DNA of 64,000 bases from JAABTL01 sp964465355 (GCA_964465355.1 CAYXJZ010000003.1:1-64000); one strand, 5' to 3'; counted from the stretch's first letter, positions 43,831-52,918 are shown. Numbers and translations: made by a program. The notes: generated by a model not told the origin, from the letters alone.

Positions 43831-45092
43831 AGCCGCCGGCCCGCGCTGCAGACCAAGCGCAGACGCGGTCCGTGGGGACGCGGCCCATACGGGCCGAGCG
43901 CATCGCCGACCATCCCGAGAGCGTCTTCGCCCGCTACGCCCGCATGGCGGCAGGCGGCGACGTGGTCAACCTCGGCCAGGGCTTCCCCGACGACCCTCCG
44001 GCGAAGGTGGTCCTCGAGGCCTACCAGCGGGCGCTGGAAGGCGCCCACCAGTACGCGCCAAGCGCAGGCCGGCTCGACCTGCGTCAGGCGGTGGCGGCCA
44101 AGGAAGGCGTCAGGCTGGGCCGCGGCATCGACCCTGAGCAAGAGGTGCTGGTGACGGTGGGCGCATCGGAGGCCCTCTACGCCGCCGTCCTCGCCCTGGT
44201 GGACCCCGGCGACGAGGTGCTGTTGATCGAGCCCTTCTACGAGGCCTACCTGCCCCTCGTGCGGATGGCCGGCGGCGTGCCGGTGGGTGTACCGCTGGAG
44301 CTGGGCGACGACCGCCGCTGGCGCCTCGACCCCGAGCGCCTAGCCGCGGCCGTCGGGCCGCGCACACGGCTGGTGCTGCTGAACGAGCCGCACAACCCCA
44401 CCGGCGCGCTGCTTGGCGAGGAGGCCGGGCTGGCCCTGCTGGCCGCCGTCGAGCGGCACGGGGCCTGGGTGGTGGTCGACGAGGTCTACCAGCACCTGGC
44501 CTTCCGTCCCTACAGGCCATTCGCCACGCTGCCGGGGGCCGCCGCTCGCACGCTGGTCATCGGCAGCGCCGCCAAGTCCTTCGGTGTCACCGGCTGGAAG
44601 GTGGGTTGGGTCAGCGGGCCGGCTCCGTTGGTCGAAGCCATGCGCACGCTGCGGCAGTGGGTCAGCTTCGCGGTGGCCACACCTCTGCAGGCCGCGGTGG
44701 CTGAACTGCTGGCGGAGGTGGGCAGCGATGGCGAGGTGGACCGCAGCCTGCTGGCGCAACGGGACGGGATGCGCGCAAGGCGCGATCGGCTGATCCGCGG
44801 CCTCGAGGCGGCTGGCCTGCCACCCACCCTGCCAGACGGCGGCTACTTCGTCCTGGCCGACGCCTCCGGCCTCGGCATGGGAAGCGATGTCAAGCTATGC
44901 GACGCGCTGCCGAGCCTGGCCGGCCTGGTCGCCATCCCGGCCAGCCCATTCCACTTGGATCCCCTCGCCGCCGCCCGCCGCGGTTGGGTACGCTTCGCTT
45001 ACTGCCGCGGTGACGCCACCGTCGACGCAGGCATCGAGCGGCTGAACAGGCTGCGTAGCCTGGTCGGCGACCGAGCCACTGCTGCGACCTGA
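43827..45092 (+). CDS. Class I/II PLP aminotransferase
   Basis: Fold-type I aminotransferase, 421 aa, resembling the kynurenine/methionine aminotransferase (YbdL-like) group: NLGQGFPDDPP, EPHNPTGA, VVDEVYQHLAF and the PLP lysine in SAAKSFGVTGWKVGW. Its place between leuB and ilvD, joined to leuB by GTGA, suggests a role in transamination near the branched-chain pathway, but it is not an IlvE-type (fold IV) enzyme. Substrate not assignable from sequence. Confidence 0.88.
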   Translation: MKPPARAADQAQTRSVGTRPIRAERIADHPESVFARYARMAAGGDVVNLGQGFPDDPPAKVVLEAYQRALEGAHQYAPSAGRLDLRQAVAAKEGVRLGRGIDPEQEVLVTVGASEALYAAVLALVDPGDEVLLIEPFYEAYLPLVRMAGGVPVGVPLELGDDRRWRLDPERLAAAVGPRTRLVLLNEPHNPTGALLGEEAGLALLAAVERHGAWVVVDEVYQHLAFRPYRPFATLPGAAARTLVIGSAAKSFGVTGWKVGWVSGPAPLVEAMRTLRQWVSFAVATPLQAAVAELLAEVGSDGEVDRSLLAQRDGMRARRDRLIRGLEAAGLPPTLPDGGYFVLADASGLGMGSDVKLCDALPSLAGLVAIPASPFHLDPLAAARRGWVRFAYCRGDATVDAGIERLNRLRSLVGDRATAAT

Positions 45093-45168
45093 ACGAGACG
45101 TCCGTCCTGCGGGTGGCGCCGACCGCGCAGCGGCCCAGCCGCCCGCCCATCATCCTGGAGGCCACGCC

Positions 45169-46854
45169 ATGCCCGACCGCCCCGCCCTCAACCGCCGCAG
45201 CGCCATCGTCACCCAGGGGGTGCAGCGCTCGCCCAACCGCTCCATGATGCGCGCGGTCGGCTTCGGCGACGACGACTTCCGCAAACCCATCGTTGGCGTG
45301 GCCAACGGTTACAGCAACATCACGCCGTGCAACGCCGGCCTCGGCGGGCTGACCGATGCCGCGGTGGGGGCCATCAGCGAGGCGGGCGGCATGCCCCAGA
45401 CCTTCGGCACCATCACCATCTCCGACGGCATCTCGATGGGCACGGAGGGCATGAAGTGCTCGCTGGTCTCGCGCGAGGTCATCGCCGACAGCATCGAGAC
45501 GGTGGTGTACGGACAGAGCATGGACGGCGTCATCGCCATCGGCGGCTGCGACAAGAACATCCCTGGGGCGATCATCGGCCTCGCTCGCCTCAACGTGCCT
45601 GCCATCTTCGTCTACGGCGGCACCATCAAGCCTGGCCACCACGACGGCAAGGACCTCACCATCGTCTCGGTCTTCGAGGCCGTCGGCGAGTACTCGGCCG
45701 GGCGCATCCCGCTGGAGACCTTCGAGGCCATCGAGCGCAAGGCCATCCCCGGCGTCGGCTCCTGCGGCGGCATGTACACGGCCAACACCATGTCCTCCGC
45801 CGTCGAGGCCCTCGGTCTCGCCCTGCCGTACTCCAGCACCCAGGCCGCCGAGGACGAGGAGAAGCGCCAGAACGCCGAGGAGAGTGGCAAGGTGCTGCTG
45901 CGCCTGATCGAGGAGGACCTGCGGCCACGCGACCTGCTGACCAAGGAGGCCTTCGAGAACGCCATCACCGTCACCATGGCCACCGGCGGAAGCACCAACG
46001 CCGTGTTGCACCTGCTGGCCATCGCCCGCGCGGCCGAGGTGCCGTTGGCGCTCGAGGACTTCGAACGCGTCCGCAAGCGCACCCCGGTCATCTGCGACCT
46101 GAAGCCTTCCGGCAAGTACGTGGCCACCGATCTGCACAGGGTCGGCGGCATCCCGTTGGTCATGCGCATGCTGCTCGACGCCGGCCTGCTGCACGGCGAC
46201 TGCATGACGGTCACCGGCAAGACCGTGGCCCAGAACCTGGCCGATGTGCCAGGCACGCCGCCAGCCGGCCAGGACGTGGTGCACCCCCTCGACAAGCCCA
46301 TCTACGCCGAGGGGCACCTCAACGTGCTGCGCGGCAACCTGGCGCCGGATGGCTCGGTCGCCAAGGTGTCCGGCCTGAAGCAGACCAAGATCACCGGTCC
46401 TGCCCGCATCTTCGAGTCGGAGGAGGCGGCCATGGCGGCCATCATGGAGGATCGCATCCGCCCAGGCGACGTGCTGGTCATCCGCTACGAGGGCCCCGTC
46501 GGCGGGCCAGGCATGCGCGAGATGCTGTCCCCCACCAGCGCCATCATCGGCAAGGGGCTCGGCGACTCCGTCGGGCTGATCACCGACGGCCGCTTCTCCG
46601 GCGGCACCTACGGCCTGGTGGTGGGGCACGTGGCCCCGGAGGCGGCGCTGGGCGGCCCCATCGGCCTGCTGCAAGAAGGCGACACGATCATCATCGACGC
46701 GGAACGCAACCTGCTGGCCGTCGATCTGACGGACGAGGAGCTGGCCGCGCGTCGCGCCGCCTGGATAGCGCCCGAGCCCCGCTACAAGATGGGTGTGCTG
46801 GCCAAGTACGCCAAGCTGGTAGGCAGCGCATCGGAGGGGGCCGTCACCGGCTGA
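45169..46854 (+). CDS. ilvD: Dihydroxy-acid dehydratase
   Basis: Iron-sulfur dehydratase of isoleucine, valine and pantothenate synthesis, 561 aa. Conserved features: GVANGYSNITPCN and GGCDKNIPGA with cluster cysteines, SCGGMYTANTMSS, GGSTNAVLHLLA and DGRFSGGTYGLVVGHVAPEA. ATG at 45169 has GGAGG eight bases upstream. The 76-base gap after the aminotransferase shows no promoter, and a terminator follows, so ilvD should close the leu unit. Confidence 0.97.
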   Translation: MPDRPALNRRSAIVTQGVQRSPNRSMMRAVGFGDDDFRKPIVGVANGYSNITPCNAGLGGLTDAAVGAISEAGGMPQTFGTITISDGISMGTEGMKCSLVSREVIADSIETVVYGQSMDGVIAIGGCDKNIPGAIIGLARLNVPAIFVYGGTIKPGHHDGKDLTIVSVFEAVGEYSAGRIPLETFEAIERKAIPGVGSCGGMYTANTMSSAVEALGLALPYSSTQAAEDEEKRQNAEESGKVLLRLIEEDLRPRDLLTKEAFENAITVTMATGGSTNAVLHLLAIARAAEVPLALEDFERVRKRTPVICDLKPSGKYVATDLHRVGGIPLVMRMLLDAGLLHGDCMTVTGKTVAQNLADVPGTPPAGQDVVHPLDKPIYAEGHLNVLRGNLAPDGSVAKVSGLKQTKITGPARIFESEEAAMAAIMEDRIRPGDVLVIRYEGPVGGPGMREMLSPTSAIIGKGLGDSVGLITDGRFSGGTYGLVVGHVAPEAALGGPIGLLQEGDTIIIDAERNLLAVDLTDEELAARRAAWIAPEPRYKMGVLAKYAKLVGSASEGAVTG

Positions 46855-46865
46855 GCCGGCTGTAG

Positions 46866-46906
46866 CCTTGGTAGGCGATGGGCCCCGTCGCCGTCGCCTG
46901 CCAAGG
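46866..46906 (+). terminator. Terminator hairpin after ilvD
   Basis: CCTTGGTAGGCGA (46866-46878) pairs with TCGCCTGCCAAGG (46894-46906), 13 bp with one wobble, loop 15 nt containing GGGCCCC. It lies 12 bases past the ilvD stop and just before the thuA promoter box. Confidence 0.6.
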
Positions 46907-46930
46907 CCTGGTGGCGCCGTAGGATGAGGC

Positions 46931-47689
46931 ATGGCAGCCCCCCTCAAGGTCACCATCTGGAACGAGTACATCCACGAGCTCGAGCACCCGGAGGTGGCGG
47001 CCGTCTACCCTGACGGCATCCACCAGCCCTTGGCCGATGCCATCCGTGAGGTCCACCCTGGGGCCGAGGTGCGCGTCGCCACTTTGCGGCAGCCCGACCA
47101 CGGTCTGTCGCAAGCGCTGCTCGACGAGACCGACGTCATGCTGTGGTGGGGTCATCTGGCGCATGAGCAGGTGGAGGATCGCTGGGCCGACGCCGTGCAG
47201 CAGGCTGTGCTGGCCGGCATGGGCCTGGTGGTGCTGCACTCCGGCCACTTCTCCAAGCCCTTCCAGCGCCTCATGGGCAGCAACGCCTCGCTGCTGTGGC
47301 GCGAGGCAGACGAGCGTGAACGGCTGTGGAACCTGCAGCCGAGCCATCCCATCTTGAGCGGCATCCCTGCCTACTTCGAGCTGGAGCCGGAGGAGATGTA
47401 CGGCGAGCGCTTCGACGTGCCTGAGCCGGACGAGCTGCTGATGATCAGTTGGTTCCAGGGTGGCGAGGTCTTCCGCAGCCTCTGCACATGGCGCCGCGGC
47501 CATGGCCAGGTGGTCTACTTCAGGCCCGGCCACGAGAGCTACCCCAGCTACCACCACCCCCTCGTGCGGCGCATCGTCGCCAACGCCGCCGGCTGGGCCC
47601 GCCGCCGTGTGCGCGCCTCCACCAAGGAGGCGCCCGAAGCCAAGGCACTGGAGAGCGTGCCCAACGAGGGCAAGGTGCACGTGGGATGA
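46931..47689 (+). CDS. ThuA-like (trehalose utilisation) domain protein
   Basis: A 252 aa protein of the ThuA/class I amidotransferase-like fold: KVTIWNEYIHELEHPEVAAVYPDGIH, LWWGHLAHEQV, GLVVLHSGHFSKPFQ and GHGQVVYFRPGHESYP. ThuA proteins occur with sugar oxidoreductases in disaccharide catabolism; the next gene is such an oxidoreductase and overlaps by ATGA. TAGGAT (46920-46925) is five bases before the ATG, implying a leaderless two-gene transcript. Confidence 0.9.
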   Translation: MAAPLKVTIWNEYIHELEHPEVAAVYPDGIHQPLADAIREVHPGAEVRVATLRQPDHGLSQALLDETDVMLWWGHLAHEQVEDRWADAVQQAVLAGMGLVVLHSGHFSKPFQRLMGSNASLLWREADERERLWNLQPSHPILSGIPAYFELEPEEMYGERFDVPEPDELLMISWFQGGEVFRSLCTWRRGHGQVVYFRPGHESYPSYHHPLVRRIVANAAGWARRRVRASTKEAPEAKALESVPNEGKVHVG

Positions 47690-48702
47690 GCCAGCCTCTG
47701 CGCATCGGACTCATCGGCGCAGGCGGCATCGCCAAGGCCCACCGTGACGGCTACCTGGCCGCTGGCGCGCAGGTGGTGGCGCTGGCCGATCCCCAGGCGG
47801 TCACCCTGACCCGGCGTGCGGCCGAGTGGTCGGTGGACCGCAGCTACACCGACTACCGCGAGATGCTCGCAGCCGGCGGTCTGGACGCCGTGTCGGTGTG
47901 CGCACCGACGGTGGTGCACCATCCCGCCACCTTGGCCGCGGCCGAGGCAGGCCTGCACGTGCTGTGCGAGAAGCCCATCGCCCTCGACCTCGGCCAGGCC
48001 GCCGAGATGATCACCGCTTGCGAGCAGGCAGGCGTGGTGCTGATGATCAACCATCAGATGCGCTCGCATGGCGCTGCCGTGTGGGCCAAGGAGAAGCTGG
48101 CGTCCGGCGTCCTAGGCGAGATCAGCCATCTGCGGCTGCGTCAGGCGCATGACTGGTCGGGAAGCCGGACGGTGGGTCCCAGCTTCTCCACCTACGCGGT
48201 GGCGGGCGGCGGCACCCTGCTGGACAACGGCTGCCACCTCATGGACTTCGCCCGCTACGTCGGTGGCGATGTGCAGGAGGTCTACGCTCGGCTGGCGCAC
48301 CGCAAGTTCGACATCGAGGTGGAGGACACGGCCCACGTCTCCATGCGCTTCGCCAGCGGCGCCATCGGCACGGTGGAGGTGGCCTGGACCGCAACGGGCT
48401 GGGAGGAGGGCTGGTGGATCTACGGCAGCGAGGGGGCGCTTGAGTACAGCAACCGCAGCGGCACGCCGCTGCTGCGCCACAGCTTCCGCAGCTCAGCCGG
48501 CACGGCATGGGACCAGCCCGACCTGGCCGAGCTTCGTTTCGGTGGCCTCCCGCCGCATAGCCGACACGTGCTGGCCTTCGTCGAAGCTGTGCGTGGCGAG
48601 CGCGAGGTCGTCTGCACCGGACAGGACGGTCTCGAGGCGGTGCGGCTGGTGCTCAGCAGCTACCGCAGCGCGGAGCTCGGCCAAGCCGTCCCGGTTCACT
48701 AG
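47686..48702 (+). CDS. Gfo/Idh/MocA-family oxidoreductase
   Basis: NAD(P)-dependent sugar or cyclitol dehydrogenase, 338 aa. Rossmann start LRIGLIGAGGIAKAHRDGY, the EKP motif in HVLCEKPIALDL, and the active-site GGGTLLDNGCHLMDFARYVGG (Asp and His). Coupled to the ThuA-like gene, so a shared role in carbohydrate breakdown is likely; the substrate cannot be read from sequence. Ends at a bidirectional hairpin facing ispE. Confidence 0.92.
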   Translation: MSQPLRIGLIGAGGIAKAHRDGYLAAGAQVVALADPQAVTLTRRAAEWSVDRSYTDYREMLAAGGLDAVSVCAPTVVHHPATLAAAEAGLHVLCEKPIALDLGQAAEMITACEQAGVVLMINHQMRSHGAAVWAKEKLASGVLGEISHLRLRQAHDWSGSRTVGPSFSTYAVAGGGTLLDNGCHLMDFARYVGGDVQEVYARLAHRKFDIEVEDTAHVSMRFASGAIGTVEVAWTATGWEEGWWIYGSEGALEYSNRSGTPLLRHSFRSSAGTAWDQPDLAELRFGGLPPHSRHVLAFVEAVRGEREVVCTGQDGLEAVRLVLSSYRSAELGQAVPVH

Positions 48703-48705
48703 GGA

Positions 48706-48733
48706 GGCCGCCGCGTCGGCTGTCGCGGCGGCC
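48706..48733. terminator. Bidirectional terminator between oxidoreductase and ispE
   Basis: Perfect 10-bp stem GGCCGCCGCG / CGCGGCGGCC with an 8-nt loop, between two convergent genes. Confidence 0.6.
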
Positions 48734-48769
48734 GATGACGAGGTCGGCCACCGGGGGACCCTTCATCGC

Positions 48770-49675
48770 TCAGATGCCCGCCCGCACCACCCTCAGCCAC
48801 CAGCCAGGACGTGCCGCACGCAGGCGGTCCGCCAGCGCCTGCGCCTGATCACGGTCGGTCGCCAGCGCGAAGCAGGTCGATCCCGAACCGCTCATGGCCG
48901 AAGGACCGGCTCCGTGCTCCTGCAGCAGCGCCAAGGCCTCGCCCACCTTGGGGACGTGGCCGACCACCCCAGGCTGCAGGGCGTTGAGCTGACCAGGCCA
49001 CGGCCGCTCCCCTCGCAGCGCCGCCATCACCTCCGGCACGGAGGCGGCGTCCACTGGTCGGACGGACCACCAGCCGTAGGCGTCGGCGGCGGCGACGGGC
49101 ACCCGCGGCGACAGCAGCGTCAACCAGACGGGCGGCAGATCGACCCCATCCAGCTCCTCACCGCGGCCGCTCACCCGCGCGGCTGGCCGGCCGCTGAGGC
49201 AGAAGGGCAGGTCGGAGCCGATCCCCCGCCCCAGCCGTTGCAGGTCGAGCCCGGCCGGCGCGATCTCCTCGGCCAGGCGCAGGGCGGCGGCGGCATCGGC
49301 CGAGCCGCCGCCGAGGCCAGCACCCCATGGCAGGCGCTTGCGCAGCGTCAGCCGCAGCGGCGGCAAGCTCACACCGACGGCGGCCGCCGCCGCTCGGTAG
49401 GCAGACATGGCACGCAACACCAGGTTCGTCGGCCCCAGGTCCAGTGTCTCGCCGTCCAGCAGCGGGTCACCCCCAGGCAGCCGGTCCAGTCGGTCCGGTT
49501 CAGGCTGTGCTGCATCGCCGAGCGGGTCCGCGCTCAGCTCGTCGGCCAGGTCCAAGCGCAGGAAGAGCGAGTCGATGGCGTGGTAGCCATCGGGACGGCG
49601 GCCCAACACACGCAGGCCGAGGTTGAGCTTGGCAGGCGCATCCCGCGTCCACCTCGGCGGTTGGGCCAGGCTCAT
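48770..49675 (-). CDS. ispE: 4-diphosphocytidyl-2-C-methyl-D-erythritol kinase
   Basis: GHMP kinase of the MEP pathway, 301 aa. AKLNLGLRVLGRRPDGYHAI at the N-terminus, the ATP loop PWGAGLGGGSADAAAAL, GSDLPFCLSG and the C-terminal MSGSGSTCFAL. The ATG overlaps the ispD stop (ATGA, 49672-49675), so consecutive pathway enzymes are translationally coupled. Confidence 0.95.
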   Translation of the reverse strand: MSLAQPPRWTRDAPAKLNLGLRVLGRRPDGYHAIDSLFLRLDLADELSADPLGDAAQPEPDRLDRLPGGDPLLDGETLDLGPTNLVLRAMSAYRAAAAAVGVSLPPLRLTLRKRLPWGAGLGGGSADAAAALRLAEEIAPAGLDLQRLGRGIGSDLPFCLSGRPAARVSGRGEELDGVDLPPVWLTLLSPRVPVAAADAYGWWSVRPVDAASVPEVMAALRGERPWPGQLNALQPGVVGHVPKVGEALALLQEHGAGPSAMSGSGSTCFALATDRDQAQALADRLRAARPGWWLRVVRAGI

Positions 49676-50382
49676 CCGGTAGGCCCATGCGGCGTCGGCC
49701 CGGACCCCTGGTCTGCGCCGGGACCGGCCATGGCCTCGGCCAAGACCAGGTCATGAGCGGTGGTGACCTTGAGCAGGTGGGAGCCGCCCTCCACCCAGGC
49801 CACGCCGAAGCCGAGCCGCCGTACGAGGCCGGCATCGTCGGTGGCCAGCCAGCCAGTTGAACCGGCGGCGGCGTGGGCGGCCGACAGCAGCTCGCGCCGG
49901 AAGGCCTGAGGGGTCTGCACCGCGCGCAGCATGGTGCGGTCCACCGGCTCGTCGTCCTGCACGCGCACGAGGGTGTCGGTCACGGCCATGCTGGCGCTGG
50001 CTGCACCACGCTCCCGCGCAGCAGCCACCACCGACCGCAGCGTGCGGAGGTCGAGGAAGGGCCTGGCGGCGTCATGCACCACCACCCAATCGGCCTCGGT
50101 GGCTTCCAGCAGCGCCGTGACGGTGGCCTGGCGACTGCCGCGTCCCTCGATGAGCCGCACATCGACATGGGGCGGCAGATGCAACTCGGTCAGCAGTCTC
50201 CTGGCGCGCTCCACCGTCCCGCTGGGCAAGGCCACGACCAGCTCCTCGACCTCCTGCGCCAAGGCCATGGCCGACCAGGCCAGCAAGCTGCGACCGGCCA
50301 CCTCGACGAAGGCCTTCGGTCCGAGGCCCAGCCTCTGGCCCTCGCCGGCCGCCGGCAGAAGACCCGCCAGTCGCTCAGTCAT
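49672..50382 (-). CDS. ispD: 2-C-methyl-D-erythritol 4-phosphate cytidylyltransferase
   Basis: Third MEP-pathway enzyme, 236 aa. GLLPAAGEGQRLGLGPKAF (nucleotide loop), VVHDAARPFLD, AVQTPQAFRRELL and TDDAGLVRRLG. Two ATG codons (50385, 50382) lie in tandem within the ubiX 3' end; 50382 gives the better spacing to GGAAGG. It overlaps ubiX by eight bases and ispE by four. Confidence 0.94.
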   Translation of the reverse strand: MTERLAGLLPAAGEGQRLGLGPKAFVEVAGRSLLAWSAMALAQEVEELVVALPSGTVERARRLLTELHLPPHVDVRLIEGRGSRQATVTALLEATEADWVVVHDAARPFLDLRTLRSVVAAARERGAASASMAVTDTLVRVQDDEPVDRTMLRAVQTPQAFRRELLSAAHAAAGSTGWLATDDAGLVRRLGFGVAWVEGGSHLLKVTTAHDLVLAEAMAGPGADQGSGPTPHGPTG

Positions 50383-50950
50383 CATCCTTCCAGCGTCGGC
50401 CGTGACGATGCTCCAAGCCCAGGAGGTCGAGCGCGCGGGCGGTGATGCCATGCACCAGGTCATCCACGCTCTCCGGCCGATGGTAGAAGCCCGGTGAGGC
50501 TGGCAGGATGACGGCGCCGGCGTCGTGGGCGGCCAGCATGTTCTGCAGCATGGGGCGCGGGTAAGGTGCTTCGCGGACGAGCAGCAACAGGGGACGCCGC
50601 TCTTTCAGGCTGACGTGGGCGGCGCGCGAGACAAGGTTGTCGGCCAGGCCGAGCGCCACCTTCGCCAAGGTGCCGGCCGAGCACGGCGCGATGACCATGC
50701 CGTGGGCGCGGAAGCTGCCTGAGCTGATGGGGGCCGCCAGGTCGCTGTCCTTGTGCACCACATGGGCCATGGCTTCGAGCTGCTTGAGGCTCAGGTCCGA
50801 CTCGCTCGGCAGGACCAGCTTGGCCCCAGCGGTGATCACCAGGTGCGTCTCGACCCCGGGTAGGACCGACAGCGCCTGCAACAGGTCGACGGCGTAGATC
50901 ATCCCCGAGCCCCCGCTCACCGCCACCACCACGCGCCTCGCCGCAGCCAT
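50375..50950 (-). CDS. ubiX: Flavin prenyltransferase UbiX/Pad1
   Basis: Makes prenylated FMN for UbiD-type decarboxylases, using dimethylallyl phosphate, which connects it to the isoprenoid genes downstream. The 191 aa protein has VVVAVSGGSGMIYAVDLL, GSFRAHGMVIAPCSAGTLAKVALGLADNLVSRAA and LLLLVREAPYPRPMLQNM. ATG at 50950 is six bases from TAGCCT (50957-50962). No ubiD gene is visible in this window. Confidence 0.95.
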   Translation of the reverse strand: MAAARRVVVAVSGGSGMIYAVDLLQALSVLPGVETHLVITAGAKLVLPSESDLSLKQLEAMAHVVHKDSDLAAPISSGSFRAHGMVIAPCSAGTLAKVALGLADNLVSRAAHVSLKERRPLLLLVREAPYPRPMLQNMLAAHDAGAVILPASPGFYHRPESVDDLVHGITARALDLLGLEHRHGRRWKDDD

Positions 50951-50965
50951 GCTTCAAGGCTACAA

Positions 50966-51023
50966 CCCCACGACGACCACGTGGGCCCACGAGACCGTGT
51001 GGGTCCACGCGGCCGTCGTGGGG
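50966..51023. repeat. 58-bp imperfect palindrome between divergent ubiX and DUF309 genes
   Basis: Arms of 25 bases (50966-50990 and 50999-51023): outer CCCCACGACG/CGTCGTGGGG is perfect, and inner GTGGGCCCAC/GTGGGTCCAC pairs with one wobble. The arms are separated by GAGACCGT. It covers the expected -35 region of the ubiX promoter. May be an operator or an extruded hairpin. Confidence 0.65.
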
Positions 51024-51083
51024 CGCCACGCCCGGCCGCATGCCACCGACACGCGCAGCGGCAGCAGCAGCTAAGGTGGATGG

Positions 51084-51431
51084 ATGGACCAGCGAGCCAA
51101 GGAGCAGGCCTGGGACGAGGCGATCGCCTTGTTCGAGGATGGTCGCTACTGGGACGCCCACGAGGTCCTCGAAGGGCCTTGGATGGCCTCAGACGGTGGC
51201 GAGAAGACGCTGGCCGCCGGCGTGATCCTGCTATGCGCCGCCATGCACAAGGCCCTGGTCATGGGCTCGGATCGGGGCGGCAGACGCAACTACGCCAAGG
51301 CGCTGAGGCACCTGGCGCTGTTGCCCGACCACTACGGTGGCGTGGACGTGCGTGAACTCGAAGCGCGTGTGCATGCCAGCTTGCGGCGCCGCTTGGCGGC
51401 GCCGCGTTGGCCACACGTGCTAGAGCCTTAG
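51084..51431 (+). CDS. DUF309 protein
   Basis: A 115 aa helical protein with the DUF309 signature ALFEDGRYWDAHEVLEGPW and GVILLCAAMHKAL, followed by YAKALRHLALLP. Function unknown. ATG at 51084 follows TAAGGT (51072-51077) with a six-base gap. Its TAG stop overlaps the TAA stop of the convergent gene within four bases (51428-51431). Confidence 0.88.
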   Translation: MDQRAKEQAWDEAIALFEDGRYWDAHEVLEGPWMASDGGEKTLAAGVILLCAAMHKALVMGSDRGGRRNYAKALRHLALLPDHYGGVDVRELEARVHASLRRRLAAPRWPHVLEP

Positions 51432-52813
51432 AGCAGAAGGCGGATCGGCTTGCCCAGCAGCTCGGCCACCGGGGCGAGGGCGTCGACCAAGGACGAAGGC
51501 ACATCGTCACCCGAGAGGCTGAGCCAGGCCTGGTCTCCACTGCTCCGGCCGAGCGCGAGGAGCGGCGCGTCCAGATGCAGCACGGCCTCGTCGACGTCGA
51601 GGCGCGCGAGGTCGGTCACCACCAGGCTGGCGGCCTCGCCGTCATCGTCCGCGGCCACACTGCCTTCGATGGACCCACGCAGGCCGCCATCCGCGGGTAG
51701 CGTGCGCCGCTCGGCGCCAGCCGACCCCTGCCAGGACCACGACTCCAAGGCGCCTTCGACCATGCCGGCCAACCGCACCGCCCTGGCGAGGAGGGCCACC
51801 GTGGCCACCTCGCTCGACACACCGAGCACCGCGGCCACCTCGGCAGCAGCGGCACGCAATGGGCGATCGTCCAAGCGCCTGCGCCACAGCTGCCCGTGGC
51901 GGACCAAGGCCATCTCGGTGGCCAGGGCCACAGCTGCCACGTGCGAGCTTGGCGTAGGCGCGGCAGGCGCCTCCTCCACCACGGCAGATCGTTCAACGTA
52001 GGCCGAGAGCTCGTCGACGTCCAGGTCAAGGGGATCGGCCGGAGCATCGAGGTTCTGAACCGACAGCTCGTCGTCACTCAGACCGTCGAACACCGGCGGC
52101 GGGGCGCCGGCGAGGTCATCGCCACCGACGTCGGCGGAGAACAGCTCGGGCAGGCCGTCGTCCGCGCCATCCAAGGAGAAGGCAGGAGCTTCGTCGACCT
52201 GCCCTCGCGCCACAGGCGTCAGGTCGGCCATGTCCTCGGCCTGGAAGGAGATGGGGTCGACCACGTCGTCGACCAAGAGGAGGTCGTCCTCGTCCCCGCT
52301 GGCGACGAAGGTCGCTTCGGCCGCGGCACCGAAACCGTCGGTCCCGTCCTCGGCCAGCAGCAGGTCATCGTCGGCGGTGGCGACGGGCGCCGACGCTGCT
52401 GGCTCATCGGCAGAGATGTCGAAGAAGACGTCGGCGGCGGCCTCGACCTCGTCGACCCCGCCGTCCACCCCACCGACCGCGGCATCGGCCGCGATCAGGG
52501 GTTCATCATCGGCAGGCGGATCATCGAGCAGGAAGAGGTCGTCGTCATCACCCTGCTCGTCGGCCTGCGCTGCGGCGGACTGCCCACCACGGTAGGCGGC
52601 CACGTCCTCCTCCGGCCAAGCCTGCATGCCGTCCGGCAAGGGCTCAGGCGTTGGGTCGAGGGCCTCTTCGCCGGCCATCACCCTGGCCAGGAACTCGAGC
52701 ACGTCGCGCTCGACCACACGGCCGCCCTCGCCGCTGCCTCGCAGACGACGCCAATCGACGTTGTTCTCCTCCGCAAGACGTCGTGCGAGCGGCGCGATGT
52801 CGGTTTCGTTCAC
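51428..52813 (-). CDS. E3-binding-domain protein with degenerate E2-like C-terminus
   Basis: The 461 aa protein begins with a peripheral subunit-binding (E3-binding) domain, IAPLARRLAEENNVDWRRLRGSGEGGRVVERDVL (about 6-40, abbreviated by position), like that of 2-oxo acid dehydrogenase E2 subunits. A very acidic low-complexity linker of about 200 residues (runs such as GDDDDLFLLDD) follows. The last 170 residues resemble the E2 acyltransferase fold (SLVVTDLARLDVDEAVLHLD, LLALGR), but the catalytic HRxxDG is replaced by WLSLSGDDVPSSLVD. There is no lipoyl domain. Likely a non-catalytic scaffold. TACAAT (52868-52873) and a 12-bp palindrome (52880-52891) lie upstream. Confidence 0.75.
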   Translation of the reverse strand: MNETDIAPLARRLAEENNVDWRRLRGSGEGGRVVERDVLEFLARVMAGEEALDPTPEPLPDGMQAWPEEDVAAYRGGQSAAAQADEQGDDDDLFLLDDPPADDEPLIAADAAVGGVDGGVDEVEAAADVFFDISADEPAASAPVATADDDLLLAEDGTDGFGAAAEATFVASGDEDDLLLVDDVVDPISFQAEDMADLTPVARGQVDEAPAFSLDGADDGLPELFSADVGGDDLAGAPPPVFDGLSDDELSVQNLDAPADPLDLDVDELSAYVERSAVVEEAPAAPTPSSHVAAVALATEMALVRHGQLWRRRLDDRPLRAAAAEVAAVLGVSSEVATVALLARAVRLAGMVEGALESWSWQGSAGAERRTLPADGGLRGSIEGSVAADDDGEAASLVVTDLARLDVDEAVLHLDAPLLALGRSSGDQAWLSLSGDDVPSSLVDALAPVAELLGKPIRLLL

Positions 52814-52918
52814 GCGTCCTCCTCCCGCCAGGTCGCATGGAGCGACGCCGCGTAGGGTGTTCGCGCGATTGTACGTGTTCCGAAGCTTCGGCGTACGCGA
52901 AGCAGCTCACGCAGCCGA

